From the NCBI GenBank assembly GCA_913063155.1, contig CAJXYU010000002.1, forward strand, positions 62,001 to 126,000: a stretch of DNA of 64,000 nucleotides. Direction: 5' to 3'. This document shows, one piece after another, positions 46,676 through 55,885 of this stretch (its first letter is position 1; the number at the start of each line of letters is the position of its first letter). The notes under the pieces are model-generated. The model saw nothing but the letters and a program-made list of their open reading frames with translations. It did no database searches and was not told where the DNA came from. The translations under genes and the position numbers were made by a program. Source of the stretch: an uncultured Desulfovibrio sp. GTDB taxonomy: Bacteria > Desulfobacterota > Desulfovibrionia > Desulfovibrionales > Desulfovibrionaceae.

Positions 46676-47080
46676 ATGAAAGAAGCCCAAATCACATCCA
46701 ATGCCGGAACATCGTACGATTCATCTCGCTCTTACCGCAAGTTGCTTGAGAAAGACGAGATCAGGATGCTGCTCGGTGGAACAGGTGTGGACATGGCCTT
46801 TGAAAAGAGCAATGCCGTCCGTGCTGCAAAGAGCACCGACGCGGTCTGGCGGCCTCTCTCACGCGAGGTGGTTGTCCATGACTCCCGCGGCAGCGACGTG
46901 GTCATGGAGACCGCTGCCATGACCGCCCCCTTTGGTTGTCTGGTGCGTTGCGTTGTCTATACCACCGGGGGGCTTGAAACCGGGGCTGTTCACAATGTGA
47001 GCATGGAGTTCGTACCCAATGCGCGGCTGCGCCGTATACACGATCCGGAATCCGGCAGGACCAGCTATCGGCTTGCCTGA
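46676..47080 (+). CDS. Small protein of unknown function, first of a paralogous pair
   Basis: A 134-residue protein starting at ATG 46676, five bases after AGGTGA (a GTG at 46667 is also in frame). A helical N-terminal part (YRKLLEKDEIRMLLGG) is followed by a strand-rich part with W-x3-SREVVV, GSDVVMETA and GCLVRCVVY, then VHNVSMEFV. The second half aligns with that of the next gene product (W..SR, GS..V.ET, G.LVRCV.Y). The ending is weakly PilZ-like, but the PilZ RxxxR motif is not evident. No function is assigned. Confidence 0.65.
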   Translation: MKEAQITSNAGTSYDSSRSYRKLLEKDEIRMLLGGTGVDMAFEKSNAVRAAKSTDAVWRPLSREVVVHDSRGSDVVMETAAMTAPFGCLVRCVVYTTGGLETGAVHNVSMEFVPNARLRRIHDPESGRTSYRLA

Positions 47081-47101
47081 TGCCGGTAAGGGGAAACTGC
47101 A

Positions 47102-47458
47102 ATGAAACCGTACTCTCCGGTTGACGATATCCTTTGCAAGGAAACTCTGGAGCAGTGCGATATCGATGTGCTTTTCGGCTTGGAAGTACAGAGGGAAATG
47201 CTTGGCGAAGCCAGGACAACGCCTGAGGGGTGGCATCTGATTTCCCGTGTTCTCTATCCCGGGAGTGGCGGTGGTTCCGGACTTGTTGTCGAGACTTTGG
47301 TCAGGCGCGTAAGTTCCGGCTCACTGGTACGTTGCGTGGCCTACGCGGCAGACAACCCCGACGATGTCCGGGATATCGGCGTGGAGTATGTCTCCGACAC
47401 CAATACCCCGTCGCCGGCGCCTTCCGCCTCCCGGGTCGCCGCCAATCCCCATGACTAG
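47102..47458 (+). CDS. Small protein of unknown function, second of a paralogous pair
   Basis: A 118-residue protein 21 nt after the first paralogue. It shares with it an acidic helical start (CKETLEQCDIDVLFG), the W-x3-SR motif, GLVVETLV, and SGSLVRCVAYAADN followed by VRDIGVEYV; the last 20 residues are Pro/Ala-rich. GGGGAAACTGCA precedes the ATG. The pair is presumably co-transcribed and may form a complex. The family is not recognised. Confidence 0.65.
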   Translation: MKPYSPVDDILCKETLEQCDIDVLFGLEVQREMLGEARTTPEGWHLISRVLYPGSGGGSGLVVETLVRRVSSGSLVRCVAYAADNPDDVRDIGVEYVSDTNTPSPAPSASRVAANPHD

Positions 47459-47534
47459 TCCCCATCCTTATTATGGGTCTTGCCATTGAAACTGAATCAT
47501 GCAATTCCTTCTCAGTAGCCCCGAGGAGGATTGC

Positions 47535-48164
47535 ATGTCGTTTGAATTCTGGCTTATCTACGCCACCACCATATTTATCGTTTCCATTGTTCCCGGGCCA
47601 AGCACGCTGCTGGCTCTGACCCACGGCATTCGCTACGGCGCAGGCAAAGCCCTGTTCTCCGGTCTTGGTAACGTTGTCGGCACCATGCTGCAGGCAGGGG
47701 TTTCCATCGCTGGGCTCGGTGTGCTGCTTACGGCCTGTGAACCTCTTTTTCTTGTGGTCAAGTATGCAGGTGCGGCTTATCTTGTCTGGCTCGGAATCAT
47801 GGTCTGGCGTGCCCCTGCCGAGAATCTGGATATAGACACCAATGTGGTCGTGAAGGCTTCCAAGCCGGCCCACAAACTCTTTTTCGACGCCTTCATGGTG
47901 ACCTTGGGCAATCCCAAAGCCATTGTCTTCTTCTCCGCACTTTTTCCGCAATTTCTCGGCACGGATGGTGTCACTGTTCTCAAGTGTACCGTTTTGCTCA
48001 CCACCATGGCTGTATTGGCTTTCGTGGTCTGGATGATTTATGCATTCGGCGGTGAGAAGATTGCCGGAACCTTCCGCAGGTTCAGCATCGGTCGTTTCGT
48101 GAACAAAGTGCTCGGCGGAACCTTTATCGGTGCGGGCATCGGTTTGGCCATGTCCAGGAGGTAG
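47535..48164 (+). CDS. LysE/RhtB-family exporter
   Basis: A 209-residue membrane protein starting at ATG 47535, behind GAGGAGGA. The N-terminus SIVPGPSTLLALTHGIRYGAGKA and the central VTLGNPKAIVFFSALFPQF are LysE/RhtB signatures, with about six hydrophobic segments. It probably exports homoserine, threonine or related compounds. It is followed after 4 nt by the CYTH-domain gene, so the two are likely co-transcribed. Confidence 0.88.
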   Translation: MSFEFWLIYATTIFIVSIVPGPSTLLALTHGIRYGAGKALFSGLGNVVGTMLQAGVSIAGLGVLLTACEPLFLVVKYAGAAYLVWLGIMVWRAPAENLDIDTNVVVKASKPAHKLFFDAFMVTLGNPKAIVFFSALFPQFLGTDGVTVLKCTVLLTTMAVLAFVVWMIYAFGGEKIAGTFRRFSIGRFVNKVLGGTFIGAGIGLAMSRR

Positions 48165-48168
48165 TTTC

Positions 48169-48681
48169 GTGATCAACGTGGAAATCAAGGCTCGAATTCA
48201 GAACCCGGACCGGGTGCGCAAGATCCTGATGGCCAACGGCGCGGATTTTCGTGGGCTTGACAGGCAATCCGACACTTACTTCAACTGCACGGGGGGGCGG
48301 CTCAAGCTGCGTGAGGGGCAAGTGGAGAACTCCCTCATTTTTTACCGCCGCCCTGATACTCCTGAGCCCAAGGTTTCGGAATATGAATTGGAACGGCTCT
48401 TACCCGAAAATGAGCTCAAAAACGTGCTTTCCGCAGCCCTTGGGGTGAAGGTATGTGTGGAAAAGGAACGGGAAATTTACTTTATCGACAACGTGAAGTT
48501 CCACATCGACCGTGTGGATGGGCTGGGAAGGTTCGTGGAGATCGAGGCCATAGGCGAGGATGCTTCGGACCTGGAAAGACTTCATGAGCAGTGCAGTCAA
48601 TGGCTTCAGCTGTTCGACATCGAGGAAGAACAACTGGAGTCCAGATCCTACAGCGACATGCTCATCGACTGCGGCTGCTGA
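48169..48681 (+). CDS. CYTH-domain protein (class IV adenylate cyclase/thiamine-triphosphatase type)
   Basis: A 170-residue CYTH protein starting at GTG 48169 behind AGGAGG. The N-terminal VEIKAR is the reduced ExExK signature, followed by the charged strands typical of the tunnel fold: GRLKLREG, SLIFYRR, VEKEREIYFIDNVKFHIDRVDGLGRFVEIE. CYTH proteins act on nucleoside or inorganic polyphosphates, and class IV adenylate cyclase is one possibility. The exact activity cannot be assigned. Confidence 0.8.
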   Translation: MINVEIKARIQNPDRVRKILMANGADFRGLDRQSDTYFNCTGGRLKLREGQVENSLIFYRRPDTPEPKVSEYELERLLPENELKNVLSAALGVKVCVEKEREIYFIDNVKFHIDRVDGLGRFVEIEAIGEDASDLERLHEQCSQWLQLFDIEEEQLESRSYSDMLIDCGC

Positions 48682-48914
48682 AAAAATTACCGCGTTTTGT
48701 GGGGTGCCGGACGACTGTGGGTCTGCATTTCCTTATGCTTCGACAACAAGCCTCTCACCAGCCCTCTTTTCTCGTACGCGGTTGCTTTTCCGATATTTGG
48801 CGCTGTGAGGACCTTCAAGGGATTCCAACTACATATATGACGGACAACCGTCACGTAAACGTAATGAACGTCTGGTTGCAGTGACGCCGGCCTGTCCATA
48901 ATGTTCTCTGCAAT

Positions 48915-49427
48915 ATGCTCACTTCTAGAGATTTTCTGGAAACCGACGCCCGCATCATCTGCGGCTTTCCGCGTACTCCCGCGGAGCTTTTCTACATGTT
49001 CCCCGCGGCTCAGTGGCCCCTGACCCCGCGGAAATTGCTGGCGTCCGCGAGGGAGCGGTACGAGTCCACGGTAGTGGTCTGCGACGGGACCGTCGCGGGA
49101 TACGCCAACTTCATCAGCTGCGAGCCGGGCGATTACTGTTCCCTCGGCAATGTCATCGTCAATCCGGATGTGCGGCGTCAAGGCGTGGGCACCCATCTTG
49201 TTCGCACCATGATCAACAAGGCCCTTGAAACCTATGCGGTCCGCTCCGTGCGGTTGCGCTGCTTCCACGCCAATATTGCGGGGCTCCGGCTCTATGGGAC
49301 GCTCGGTTTCAGACGAACGGGCATTGTGTCTCGACGTTGCCCTGACGGATGCATTGTCCCGGTTTATGAATTCTCCCTTGGGGATACGCCGGTGGCCTCT
49401 CCATCCCGCCTCAAGGCGTCTGCGTAG
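48915..49427 (+). CDS. GNAT-family N-acetyltransferase
   Basis: A 170-residue GNAT protein with the acetyl-CoA loop VNPDVRRQGVGTHLVRTMI (about residues 75-93) and the following NIAGLRLYGTLGFRRTGI. It resembles ribosomal-protein or small-molecule acetyltransferases; the substrate is unknown. Its last 64 nt overlap the 3' end of the convergent acyl-CoA synthetase gene. No clear ribosome-binding site stands before the ATG. The gap 48682-48914 holds nothing recognisable. Confidence 0.82.
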   Translation: MLTSRDFLETDARIICGFPRTPAELFYMFPAAQWPLTPRKLLASARERYESTVVVCDGTVAGYANFISCEPGDYCSLGNVIVNPDVRRQGVGTHLVRTMINKALETYAVRSVRLRCFHANIAGLRLYGTLGFRRTGIVSRRCPDGCIVPVYEFSLGDTPVASPSRLKASA

Positions 49428-51784
49428 AGTCGGCCCTCAATGTATTTGGCCAGTGCGCTCACGGCCCTGTCGCTGGACCGGAATACAGGTACGCCTGCCT
49501 GCTCCAGAGAATCGGCCAGCGGGTCGTAGAGTCTTCCGCCATCCACCACGCCGATGACCGGTTTGGCGCAATCGTGCACCAGAGCCGGGAAAAGCGTGGC
49601 AATGCCGTTTTCCGAATTCAGGGATTCGCCGTTGCGTGCGCCTTCCGGCAGGGTCTGCATGGAGGGGGAGAGCGGATCCAGCCCCACAACCAAACCGTCC
49701 ACTCCTTTATCCTCGGCGAGGATTCGGGTCACCTCGGTGTGCAGGGTGTCATTGGCCGCCGGGTTGATGTCCAGTGGGTTCTTGACCTCCACCAGGGAAT
49801 CCAGACGGTATTTTCTGAGCAATTTTTGCAAAACGTCCTTCGTCTCGCTTGAGAAACGGGCCATGGTCATCTGGAAATCGTCGCCTTGGATGGAATCGGC
49901 CATGCCTACGGCCTCGAAACCGGCGCCGCTCACTGCGGCCAGTCGGTTGCCCGCCACCAGCTTGCCGTGAAATCGGGTGGCCAGCAGGTAGAGGTCTTCG
50001 AAACGGGTGAAGGTGTCGGCCACCTGCGCACCGGCCTGGCGAACGCAGGATTCGCAGACCATGTAGTCCCCTGCCACGGAGGCTGTGTGTCCCGAGGTTG
50101 CGGTTTTACCTTCCGCTGTCCGTCCTGCCTTGTAAAAAAGTACTTCCTTGCCGTTTTTCACTGCATCACGTACGGCCACGCAGAAATTCAGGCCGTCCAT
50201 GTCGTTGAATCCTTCCATGTACACCGCAATGACGTCGATGTCGTCAACCTTTTTGAAATAGTTGACGAAGTCCCCTGCAGTGAGATCTGCCTGATTGCCG
50301 ATGGAGATCATATAGGCCGGGTCGAGTTGGGCCATCTTGCTGGCCCGGGTGATCATGAACGCCCCGCTCTGACTGATGAAGGCAACCCGTTTGTCTTTGC
50401 CGCCCCGCCTTTTGGGTAGTTTTTCCTCGGGGATGAATATGGTGTCGTAATGGCCGGGGTGGGAAAGCACGCCCAGGCAGTTGCCCCCCAGGAAGACTGG
50501 GCCTGTGCCGTTTTTGTGGGCCTTGTTGATCTTGGCGATGAGCTGTTCCGCACGCTCCTTGCTCTCCTCGGTTTCGCCCAGACCGCCGGGAATGAGCATG
50601 ACCGCCTCGGCCAGGCCGTGGTCGATGAGTTCGTCAGCCAGGTCCGGGACCTGTGCCGCGCCTACAGCCACGATGAACAGGTCCACCTTGCCCATTGCCT
50701 GGAGCGAATCGACGCATTCCACGTCGTCGATTGCCTCCACGCCGGGCCGTACGATGGTGATGCTTTCGGCTGGAAAGCCGCAGGAAAGCACGTTGTTCAG
50801 AATAATGCGTCCAAAGTTGGCCCGTTTTTCCGATACCCCGATGATGCCTATACGTTTCGGGTGCAGCAGGTTGTCTATCTTGCGTACCGGTCGGTTTTCG
50901 GAGAGGGATTCCTGCGGCGAGAAACGACACATGCCGTCCAGGGGCACCATCTGGTAGTCGGTGAATGCAAAGGGATTGACCTCCAGTTCCTCTATGATGA
51001 CAGGAGCTTCCGGGTTTCCCGGGCTGTATCGGTTGGCCATTTCGATGAAGGAGGAAAAGCACTCTTCGAGTTGGTCGTCGGAAATGATGCGTTGCTGCCC
51101 TCTGCTCATTCCGGCCAGCTTGCGGTAGGCGATGGTCTTGGTGAACAGTTTGAAGAACTGCTTGCCGTCGGTCATGGCCGTTGAGGCCGAGACCACCGCC
51201 TGGCCCTTGCGGAACCGGCTGGCATAGAGTTCGGTATCAGTCCCGCCGAGGCCGGCCGTGATGATCATACCGAATTCGCGCGTACGGCGGATGGAAACCA
51301 ACAGCTCGTTGCCGAAGGCCATGGAATCGGGTGGCATGAACTGGCAGAGAAGCACCCCCTTCACATCCTGGGAGATGGCCTTGAGCAGCGCCTCGTCTGC
51401 AAGGCCTTTGTAAGCGGCCGGAGCCATATCCGGGTGCAGTTCTATCCAGCGAGCGTAGTCGGCCGGCGCCTCGTCCATCATGCGCCTCCACGTGGAGCGT
51501 ATCTTGCCCGGGTCCTTCTCGATGATTTTTACGCCGCCCACTTCGGTCTTGTGCACAATGGTGGGAGAGACGATTTTCATGACCACCTTGTGGCCGGGCA
51601 TTGCGTTGAGTTCCTCGTTGGACGGACGCGTGCCCTTGAGCAGGAAATTCACTTTGGGGACGGACTCCGAGCCGGAATCCCGCAGCACGGAATAGGTCTC
51701 ATATTCGTAGAGAAGGTTGCGACCGTCTTCCATGGCGGTGCGGAAATGAGCGTCAAGCCTGTCGAAGTCTATATAAGTCTGCAT
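49364..51784 (-). CDS. ADP-forming acyl-CoA synthetase (acetate-CoA ligase type), fused subunits
   Basis: An 806-residue protein starting at ATG 51784, eight bases behind GTGGAG. The order is ATP-grasp domain first (about 1-245; HKVVMKIVSPTIVHKTEVGGVKI), then the CoA-binding Rossmann domain (about 300-430; KRIGIIGVSEKRANFG) and the ligase domain (about 450-690; VAFISQSGAFMITR, TSGHTASVAGDY with the likely phospho-His). Such enzymes interconvert acyl-CoA, ADP and phosphate with acid, CoA and ATP. Single-chain forms often have the ATP-grasp domain last, so this order is a variant. Confidence 0.87.
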   Translation of the reverse strand: MQTYIDFDRLDAHFRTAMEDGRNLLYEYETYSVLRDSGSESVPKVNFLLKGTRPSNEELNAMPGHKVVMKIVSPTIVHKTEVGGVKIIEKDPGKIRSTWRRMMDEAPADYARWIELHPDMAPAAYKGLADEALLKAISQDVKGVLLCQFMPPDSMAFGNELLVSIRRTREFGMIITAGLGGTDTELYASRFRKGQAVVSASTAMTDGKQFFKLFTKTIAYRKLAGMSRGQQRIISDDQLEECFSSFIEMANRYSPGNPEAPVIIEELEVNPFAFTDYQMVPLDGMCRFSPQESLSENRPVRKIDNLLHPKRIGIIGVSEKRANFGRIILNNVLSCGFPAESITIVRPGVEAIDDVECVDSLQAMGKVDLFIVAVGAAQVPDLADELIDHGLAEAVMLIPGGLGETEESKERAEQLIAKINKAHKNGTGPVFLGGNCLGVLSHPGHYDTIFIPEEKLPKRRGGKDKRVAFISQSGAFMITRASKMAQLDPAYMISIGNQADLTAGDFVNYFKKVDDIDVIAVYMEGFNDMDGLNFCVAVRDAVKNGKEVLFYKAGRTAEGKTATSGHTASVAGDYMVCESCVRQAGAQVADTFTRFEDLYLLATRFHGKLVAGNRLAAVSGAGFEAVGMADSIQGDDFQMTMARFSSETKDVLQKLLRKYRLDSLVEVKNPLDINPAANDTLHTEVTRILAEDKGVDGLVVGLDPLSPSMQTLPEGARNGESLNSENGIATLFPALVHDCAKPVIGVVDGGRLYDPLADSLEQAGVPVFRSSDRAVSALAKYIEGRLYADALRRDGEATGVSPRENS

Positions 51785-51874
51785 GAATGGCTCCACTGGT
51801 TGGGGACGTTCGATCGTGGGGTGGGTAGCACACCTGGGATTTTTATCCAAGAGAAAGGGGAAAGTGACCGGCGG

Positions 51875-54211
51875 TCACACCAGCCCGGCGGCGCTGGCGA
51901 TGGTTTTGAGCAGGTCGTTTTTGGTGATGGGTTTGGCCAGGTAGAAGGTGCAGCCTGCGGCGATGCAGCGGCCGCGGTCTTCGCTCAGAGCGTTGGCCGT
52001 CACAGCAATGATGGGCGTGGGAGCGAGCTTGTTTTCCTTTTCGTATGCACGAATGAGGCGGGTGGCTTCAAATCCGTCCATGGTCGGCATCTGGATATCC
52101 ATGAGCACGATGTCGTAGTCGTTTTCCATGAACAGGCGCACAGCATCCTTGCCGTGGTCCGCAAAATCGATCCGACAGGTGGTTTTGGCCAGGTAGAATT
52201 CCAGCAGTTCCCGGTTGCTCAGGGAATCCTCGGCCAGGAGAATGCTTACGGACTTGAGATTGAGGAGTTCGGTGAGTTGGCGCACTTCCTCCTTATTTTG
52301 CAGGGCGGCGGTCTTGGCCGGAAGTTTGGGAAGCTTGAACAAGAGAGTGAAGCTGAAGATCGAGCCTTTGCGCGGAGTGCTTTCCAAAGTCAGGTCGCCG
52401 CCCATGATGGTCACCAGCTTGCGGCAGATGGACAGGCCGAGGCCGGTGCCGCCGTATTCCCGGGTGGTGGAGGAGTCCGCCTGGGTGAAGCTCTGGAAGA
52501 TGCTCTCCTGGACTTCCGGCTCGATGCCGATGCCCGTGTCGGCGACCGTGAAACTCACCTCGCCCGTAATGCCCGAGGGGCCTGGGGCGGCCGAAATGAT
52601 CACCGAGCCCTGATGAGTAAATTTGATGGCGTTGTCCACGAGATTGGTGAGCACTTGGCTCAGGCGCATTGGGTCGCCCAAGACCCATTCCGGCAGGGAT
52701 TGGGAGATGTCGATATTCAAGTCCAGGCCTTTTGCCTGTGCCTTGGCCGCGTGCAGGGCGGCAATGCCGTTCAGGGTTCCGGAGAGGGAGATGTCACTGC
52801 TTTCAAGCTGGATCTGTCCGGCCTCGATTTTGGACAGGTCAAGGACGTCGCTGATGAGACTTAATAAATGTTCCCCGGAATTGCGGAAGATTTCGATAAA
52901 CCTGCTCTGTTCGGGAGTTGGGTTGGTCTCCATCATCATTTCGGCCATGCCGAGGATGGTGTTCATGGGTGTACGTATTTCGTGGCTCATGCCCGCCAGG
53001 AATTCACTTTTGGCCTTGTCGGCGGCTTCGGCGGCTGCCCTGGCATCTTCCAGTTTTGCCTCGGTGCGCTTGCGTTCCGTGATCTCGTCTTCGAGAGTTT
53101 TGTTCAACCGTTCCAGCTCTTCGGTACGCTCGGCGATCTGGGACATGAGCATGGAGGAGTTTTCCACGGAGATCTGAATGTCCTGAATTTCCCGCAGCCG
53201 CGTTTTTGGAAGTCTAACCGGCTTGCGGTCCCTGCCTGCCGTGGCCAAGGCGTTCACCGATCTGACGATGGGAACAAGCACGTCCTTGTGGATGATGAGC
53301 AGCAGGATGGCCAGGGTCCCCAGGAAAACGAGGGTTGCCACGACGCTGCTGCGGATACCGGATTCGGCTTCTTCGGAAATGATGGTGAAGCGGTCGGAAG
53401 CGGTCAGCGATGTCGTCGTGGAGATGGTGGCGGAAGTTTCCTCCAGCGACCTGTCCAGTTCTGTCCAAAGTGCTGTGCAACGTGCATTCAGGGATATCAC
53501 TTCCTGCCTCATGGTGAACAATGTCTCAGCCTGCAACCTTTCAAGGATATCGAGAAAATCGTGGCTGTTGTCCGAAGCCTTGAGTTTTCCCACGATCGTA
53601 TCGAACTCCCGTCTGACCAGGTCGAGCCGGGTAGGAGATCGCACTTCGCTCAGGTTGAAGAGTATGTACATGGCGGAGTGCCACAATTTGTGGACTTCCT
53701 TCTGTGGGTGTGACGACTGGGGGGCGAGGTAGGGGGTGTCCGAGTGGTCCAGGTGGCGGAGCTGCAACTCACTGTTTCGTATTTCCTTTCGAAGGCGAAT
53801 CTGCTCATTGCGCAGCGAAGCTATGTGCTTAATGCTTTTGTATGCCTGTTGTATTTTGTGGCTGACGACCGGGTTGGTCTCAAAGACCGCGTCTTGGGCC
53901 AGAATGTGCGCGGCCAGCCTGGCCTTCCTCCGTTCGGATGGGATATTGGTCATGTATACGGTGAGAGCAAACCTGCCGAGCCGCTCCAGGTTCAGGGACG
54001 TGCGCTGCCGCTCGACGATGGAGGGCAGGAGGGAATCACGGGTGTCGGTGGCCAGGGTGCTGATGGTGGTCAGGGAGCTGCCCACGATGACGGCAAGGCC
54101 GCACAGGAGAACCGTGGCAATGACCACGTAAAGGGTCAGGGTCGGGATGAGCGCAGGGCCTCTGTCGGCCTCATGGTCGTCCGGGAGGACAGCCGGTTTC
54201 CTCGGATCCAT
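51875..54211 (-). CDS. Hybrid sensor histidine kinase with TorS-like sensor
   Basis: A 778-residue kinase with membrane helices at about 22-48 and 290-312 around a helical periplasmic domain with TorS-like features ([27 protein letters not shown]). A coiled linker is followed by the phosphoacceptor [14 protein letters not shown] (His near 409), an ATPase with DTGIGIE and [13 protein letters not shown], and a C-terminal receiver ([12 protein letters not shown]). There is no Hpt domain. It starts 9 nt after a solute-binding-protein gene, a layout like binding-protein/TorS-type sensor pairs, so the binding protein probably presents the ligand. Confidence 0.88.
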   Translation of the reverse strand: MDPRKPAVLPDDHEADRGPALIPTLTLYVVIATVLLCGLAVIVGSSLTTISTLATDTRDSLLPSIVERQRTSLNLERLGRFALTVYMTNIPSERRKARLAAHILAQDAVFETNPVVSHKIQQAYKSIKHIASLRNEQIRLRKEIRNSELQLRHLDHSDTPYLAPQSSHPQKEVHKLWHSAMYILFNLSEVRSPTRLDLVRREFDTIVGKLKASDNSHDFLDILERLQAETLFTMRQEVISLNARCTALWTELDRSLEETSATISTTTSLTASDRFTIISEEAESGIRSSVVATLVFLGTLAILLLIIHKDVLVPIVRSVNALATAGRDRKPVRLPKTRLREIQDIQISVENSSMLMSQIAERTEELERLNKTLEDEITERKRTEAKLEDARAAAEAADKAKSEFLAGMSHEIRTPMNTILGMAEMMMETNPTPEQSRFIEIFRNSGEHLLSLISDVLDLSKIEAGQIQLESSDISLSGTLNGIAALHAAKAQAKGLDLNIDISQSLPEWVLGDPMRLSQVLTNLVDNAIKFTHQGSVIISAAPGPSGITGEVSFTVADTGIGIEPEVQESIFQSFTQADSSTTREYGGTGLGLSICRKLVTIMGGDLTLESTPRKGSIFSFTLLFKLPKLPAKTAALQNKEEVRQLTELLNLKSVSILLAEDSLSNRELLEFYLAKTTCRIDFADHGKDAVRLFMENDYDIVLMDIQMPTMDGFEATRLIRAYEKENKLAPTPIIAVTANALSEDRGRCIAAGCTFYLAKPITKNDLLKTIASAAGLV

Positions 54212-54220
54212 AGCGTCCGC

Positions 54221-54979
54221 CTAGTAGATGCTGAAGGGGAAGTAGGCCCGGTTGATGCGTTCGTATGTGCCGTCGAGCCGAATCTGGTTCAGGGCGGTTT
54301 CGATGTCCTGCAGGAGTTCCCTGTCTCCGCTGCGTACCACGATACGCGCTTCGCTGGAGGGGTCCGCCGTATCCACGGGGTCGCCGATGTAGTCGAAGTC
54401 TTGGCCGTGCTCGGATTGAAGGAATTCGAAGGCCACCAGACTGTCCACCAGCAGGGCGTCGACACTGCCGTTCGCCAGGGCCGCGTAAGATTCTTTGAGG
54501 GTCGGGAAAAGCTTTATGTGAGCTGCATCGCCGAAGTTGTCTTCCAGGTATTGTGCCTGCACCGTGTCTCTTTGCGCAGCAAGCGTCTTTCCGGCCAGCT
54601 GTTTTCTGGAGACGTTGGCCAATTTGGCGGGGTTGCCTATGAAATTGGTGCGGGATCGGTAGTAGGGGGTTGTGAAGTCAACAAGTGTATCCCGTTCGTC
54701 GGTTCTGGCCATGCTGGCCACGACGAAGTCGTACTTGCCGTCAATGAGCCCGTCCAGGAGCGCCCCCCATTCCACTACCAGGACGCCGCACTCGGCGTCC
54801 ATGGCCCGGCACAGGGCCATGCCTATGTCCACGTCGAATCCAGCGGCTTCTCCGTTCTGTACGTAGTTGAAGGGCGGGTAGCCTCCCTCGGTGGCGAATC
54901 GGAGCCGTTTTTCTGCGTGGACCGTAGCGCCCGCCAGCATGACGGCGATGAATCCCAGAGCAACCGCTATTAAACGCAT
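54221..54979 (-). CDS. Periplasmic solute-binding protein, family 3, paired with a sensor kinase
   Basis: A 252-residue protein starting at ATG 54979 behind GGAGGG. The signal peptide spans residues 1-22 (ends VHA). The SBP family-3 fold shows FATEGGYPPFNYV, GFDVDIGMALCRAM, DGKYDFVVASMARTDERDTLVDFTTPYYRS and VALLVD-type lobes. There is no transporter gene nearby, and the next gene is a hybrid kinase; sensing rather than uptake is the probable role. The ligand is probably an amino acid. Confidence 0.85.
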   Translation of the reverse strand: MRLIAVALGFIAVMLAGATVHAEKRLRFATEGGYPPFNYVQNGEAAGFDVDIGMALCRAMDAECGVLVVEWGALLDGLIDGKYDFVVASMARTDERDTLVDFTTPYYRSRTNFIGNPAKLANVSRKQLAGKTLAAQRDTVQAQYLEDNFGDAAHIKLFPTLKESYAALANGSVDALLVDSLVAFEFLQSEHGQDFDYIGDPVDTADPSSEARIVVRSGDRELLQDIETALNQIRLDGTYERINRAYFPFSIY

Positions 54980-55105
54980 GAACCCTCCGTAGACCGTGAA
55001 TCGGGGCGTATTGAGGAACAGATTCAATAGTAATAGTGTGTCACTGTAGGCGTAACCAATCGTTGTTGCAAGGGAAGGGAAGGAAATAATCATGCCGGGG
55101 CAGCG

Positions 55106-55873
55106 TCACCGGGGCAGGCCGCCCCAGTGTGCCGCTCCGAGAGCGCCGTTCATGTCCGGGGTTTCCGGGATGATGATGTCCTTTCCCGGGACACATTCCA
55201 GGCTGTCGGCCAAGAGGCGGGCCATGCACGGGTTGTGGGCCACTCCTCCCACGAAGACCAGGGGAAAGGCGAGTTTGACTCGGCCGAGCATGTTTACCGT
55301 GCGTCGGACAATGGATTTGTGCAACCCCAGGGCGATGTTTTCCGGGGCGACTCCCTGGGCCATGAGCGAGGTGGCTTCGGTTTCGGCAAAAACCGTGCAC
55401 ATGCTGTTGATGACGGGCGGATCATCGCCTTTTAGGGCATAGGATCCGAATTCCTCCACCGGGATCTGGAAAATGGTGGCCGTGTATTCCAGAAATTTGC
55501 CCGTGCCGGCGGCGCAGCGGTCGTTCATTTCGAATTTGCCCACCTTGCCGCCGGGCAGCAGAGAGATGGCCTTGGTGTCCTGGCCGCCGATGTCCAGCAC
55601 GGTGCGGGCTTCCGGGAAGGTTCGGAACACACCCAGGGCATGGGCTTTGATCTCGGTGATGGTTTCCACCGTCGTACCGAGGTCCATGCCTTCCACCAGC
55701 TTGCGGCCGTACCCCGTGGCCACGATCCTGTCCGGTTCGAGACCGCTCAGGATGGACTTGCACTGGCGCACGGGGTCGAAGGTGGTGGGCAGGTGTTCCT
55801 GCCGCACCACCGTATCATTGTCCATGACGACCAACTCGATGGATCTGGAGCCGATGTCGATTCCTGCTATCAT
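55106..55873 (-). CDS. BadF/BadG/HgdC-type ATP-dependent reductase (activator)
   Basis: A 255-residue ASKHA-fold ATPase that, in this family, holds one [4Fe-4S] cluster at the dimer interface and uses ATP to drive electrons to very low potential. Visible are the N-terminal GIDIGSRSIELVV, DIGGQDTKAI, the cluster Cys in NDRCAAGTGKF, a second Cys in NSMCTVFAETE, and GGVAHNP. It lies 12 nt after the dehydratase-type gene, its electron-acceptor partner. Confidence 0.9.
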   Translation of the reverse strand: MIAGIDIGSRSIELVVMDNDTVVRQEHLPTTFDPVRQCKSILSGLEPDRIVATGYGRKLVEGMDLGTTVETITEIKAHALGVFRTFPEARTVLDIGGQDTKAISLLPGGKVGKFEMNDRCAAGTGKFLEYTATIFQIPVEEFGSYALKGDDPPVINSMCTVFAETEATSLMAQGVAPENIALGLHKSIVRRTVNMLGRVKLAFPLVFVGGVAHNPCMARLLADSLECVPGKDIIIPETPDMNGALGAAHWGGLPR

Positions 55874-55885
55874 GGAAGCTTCCGT

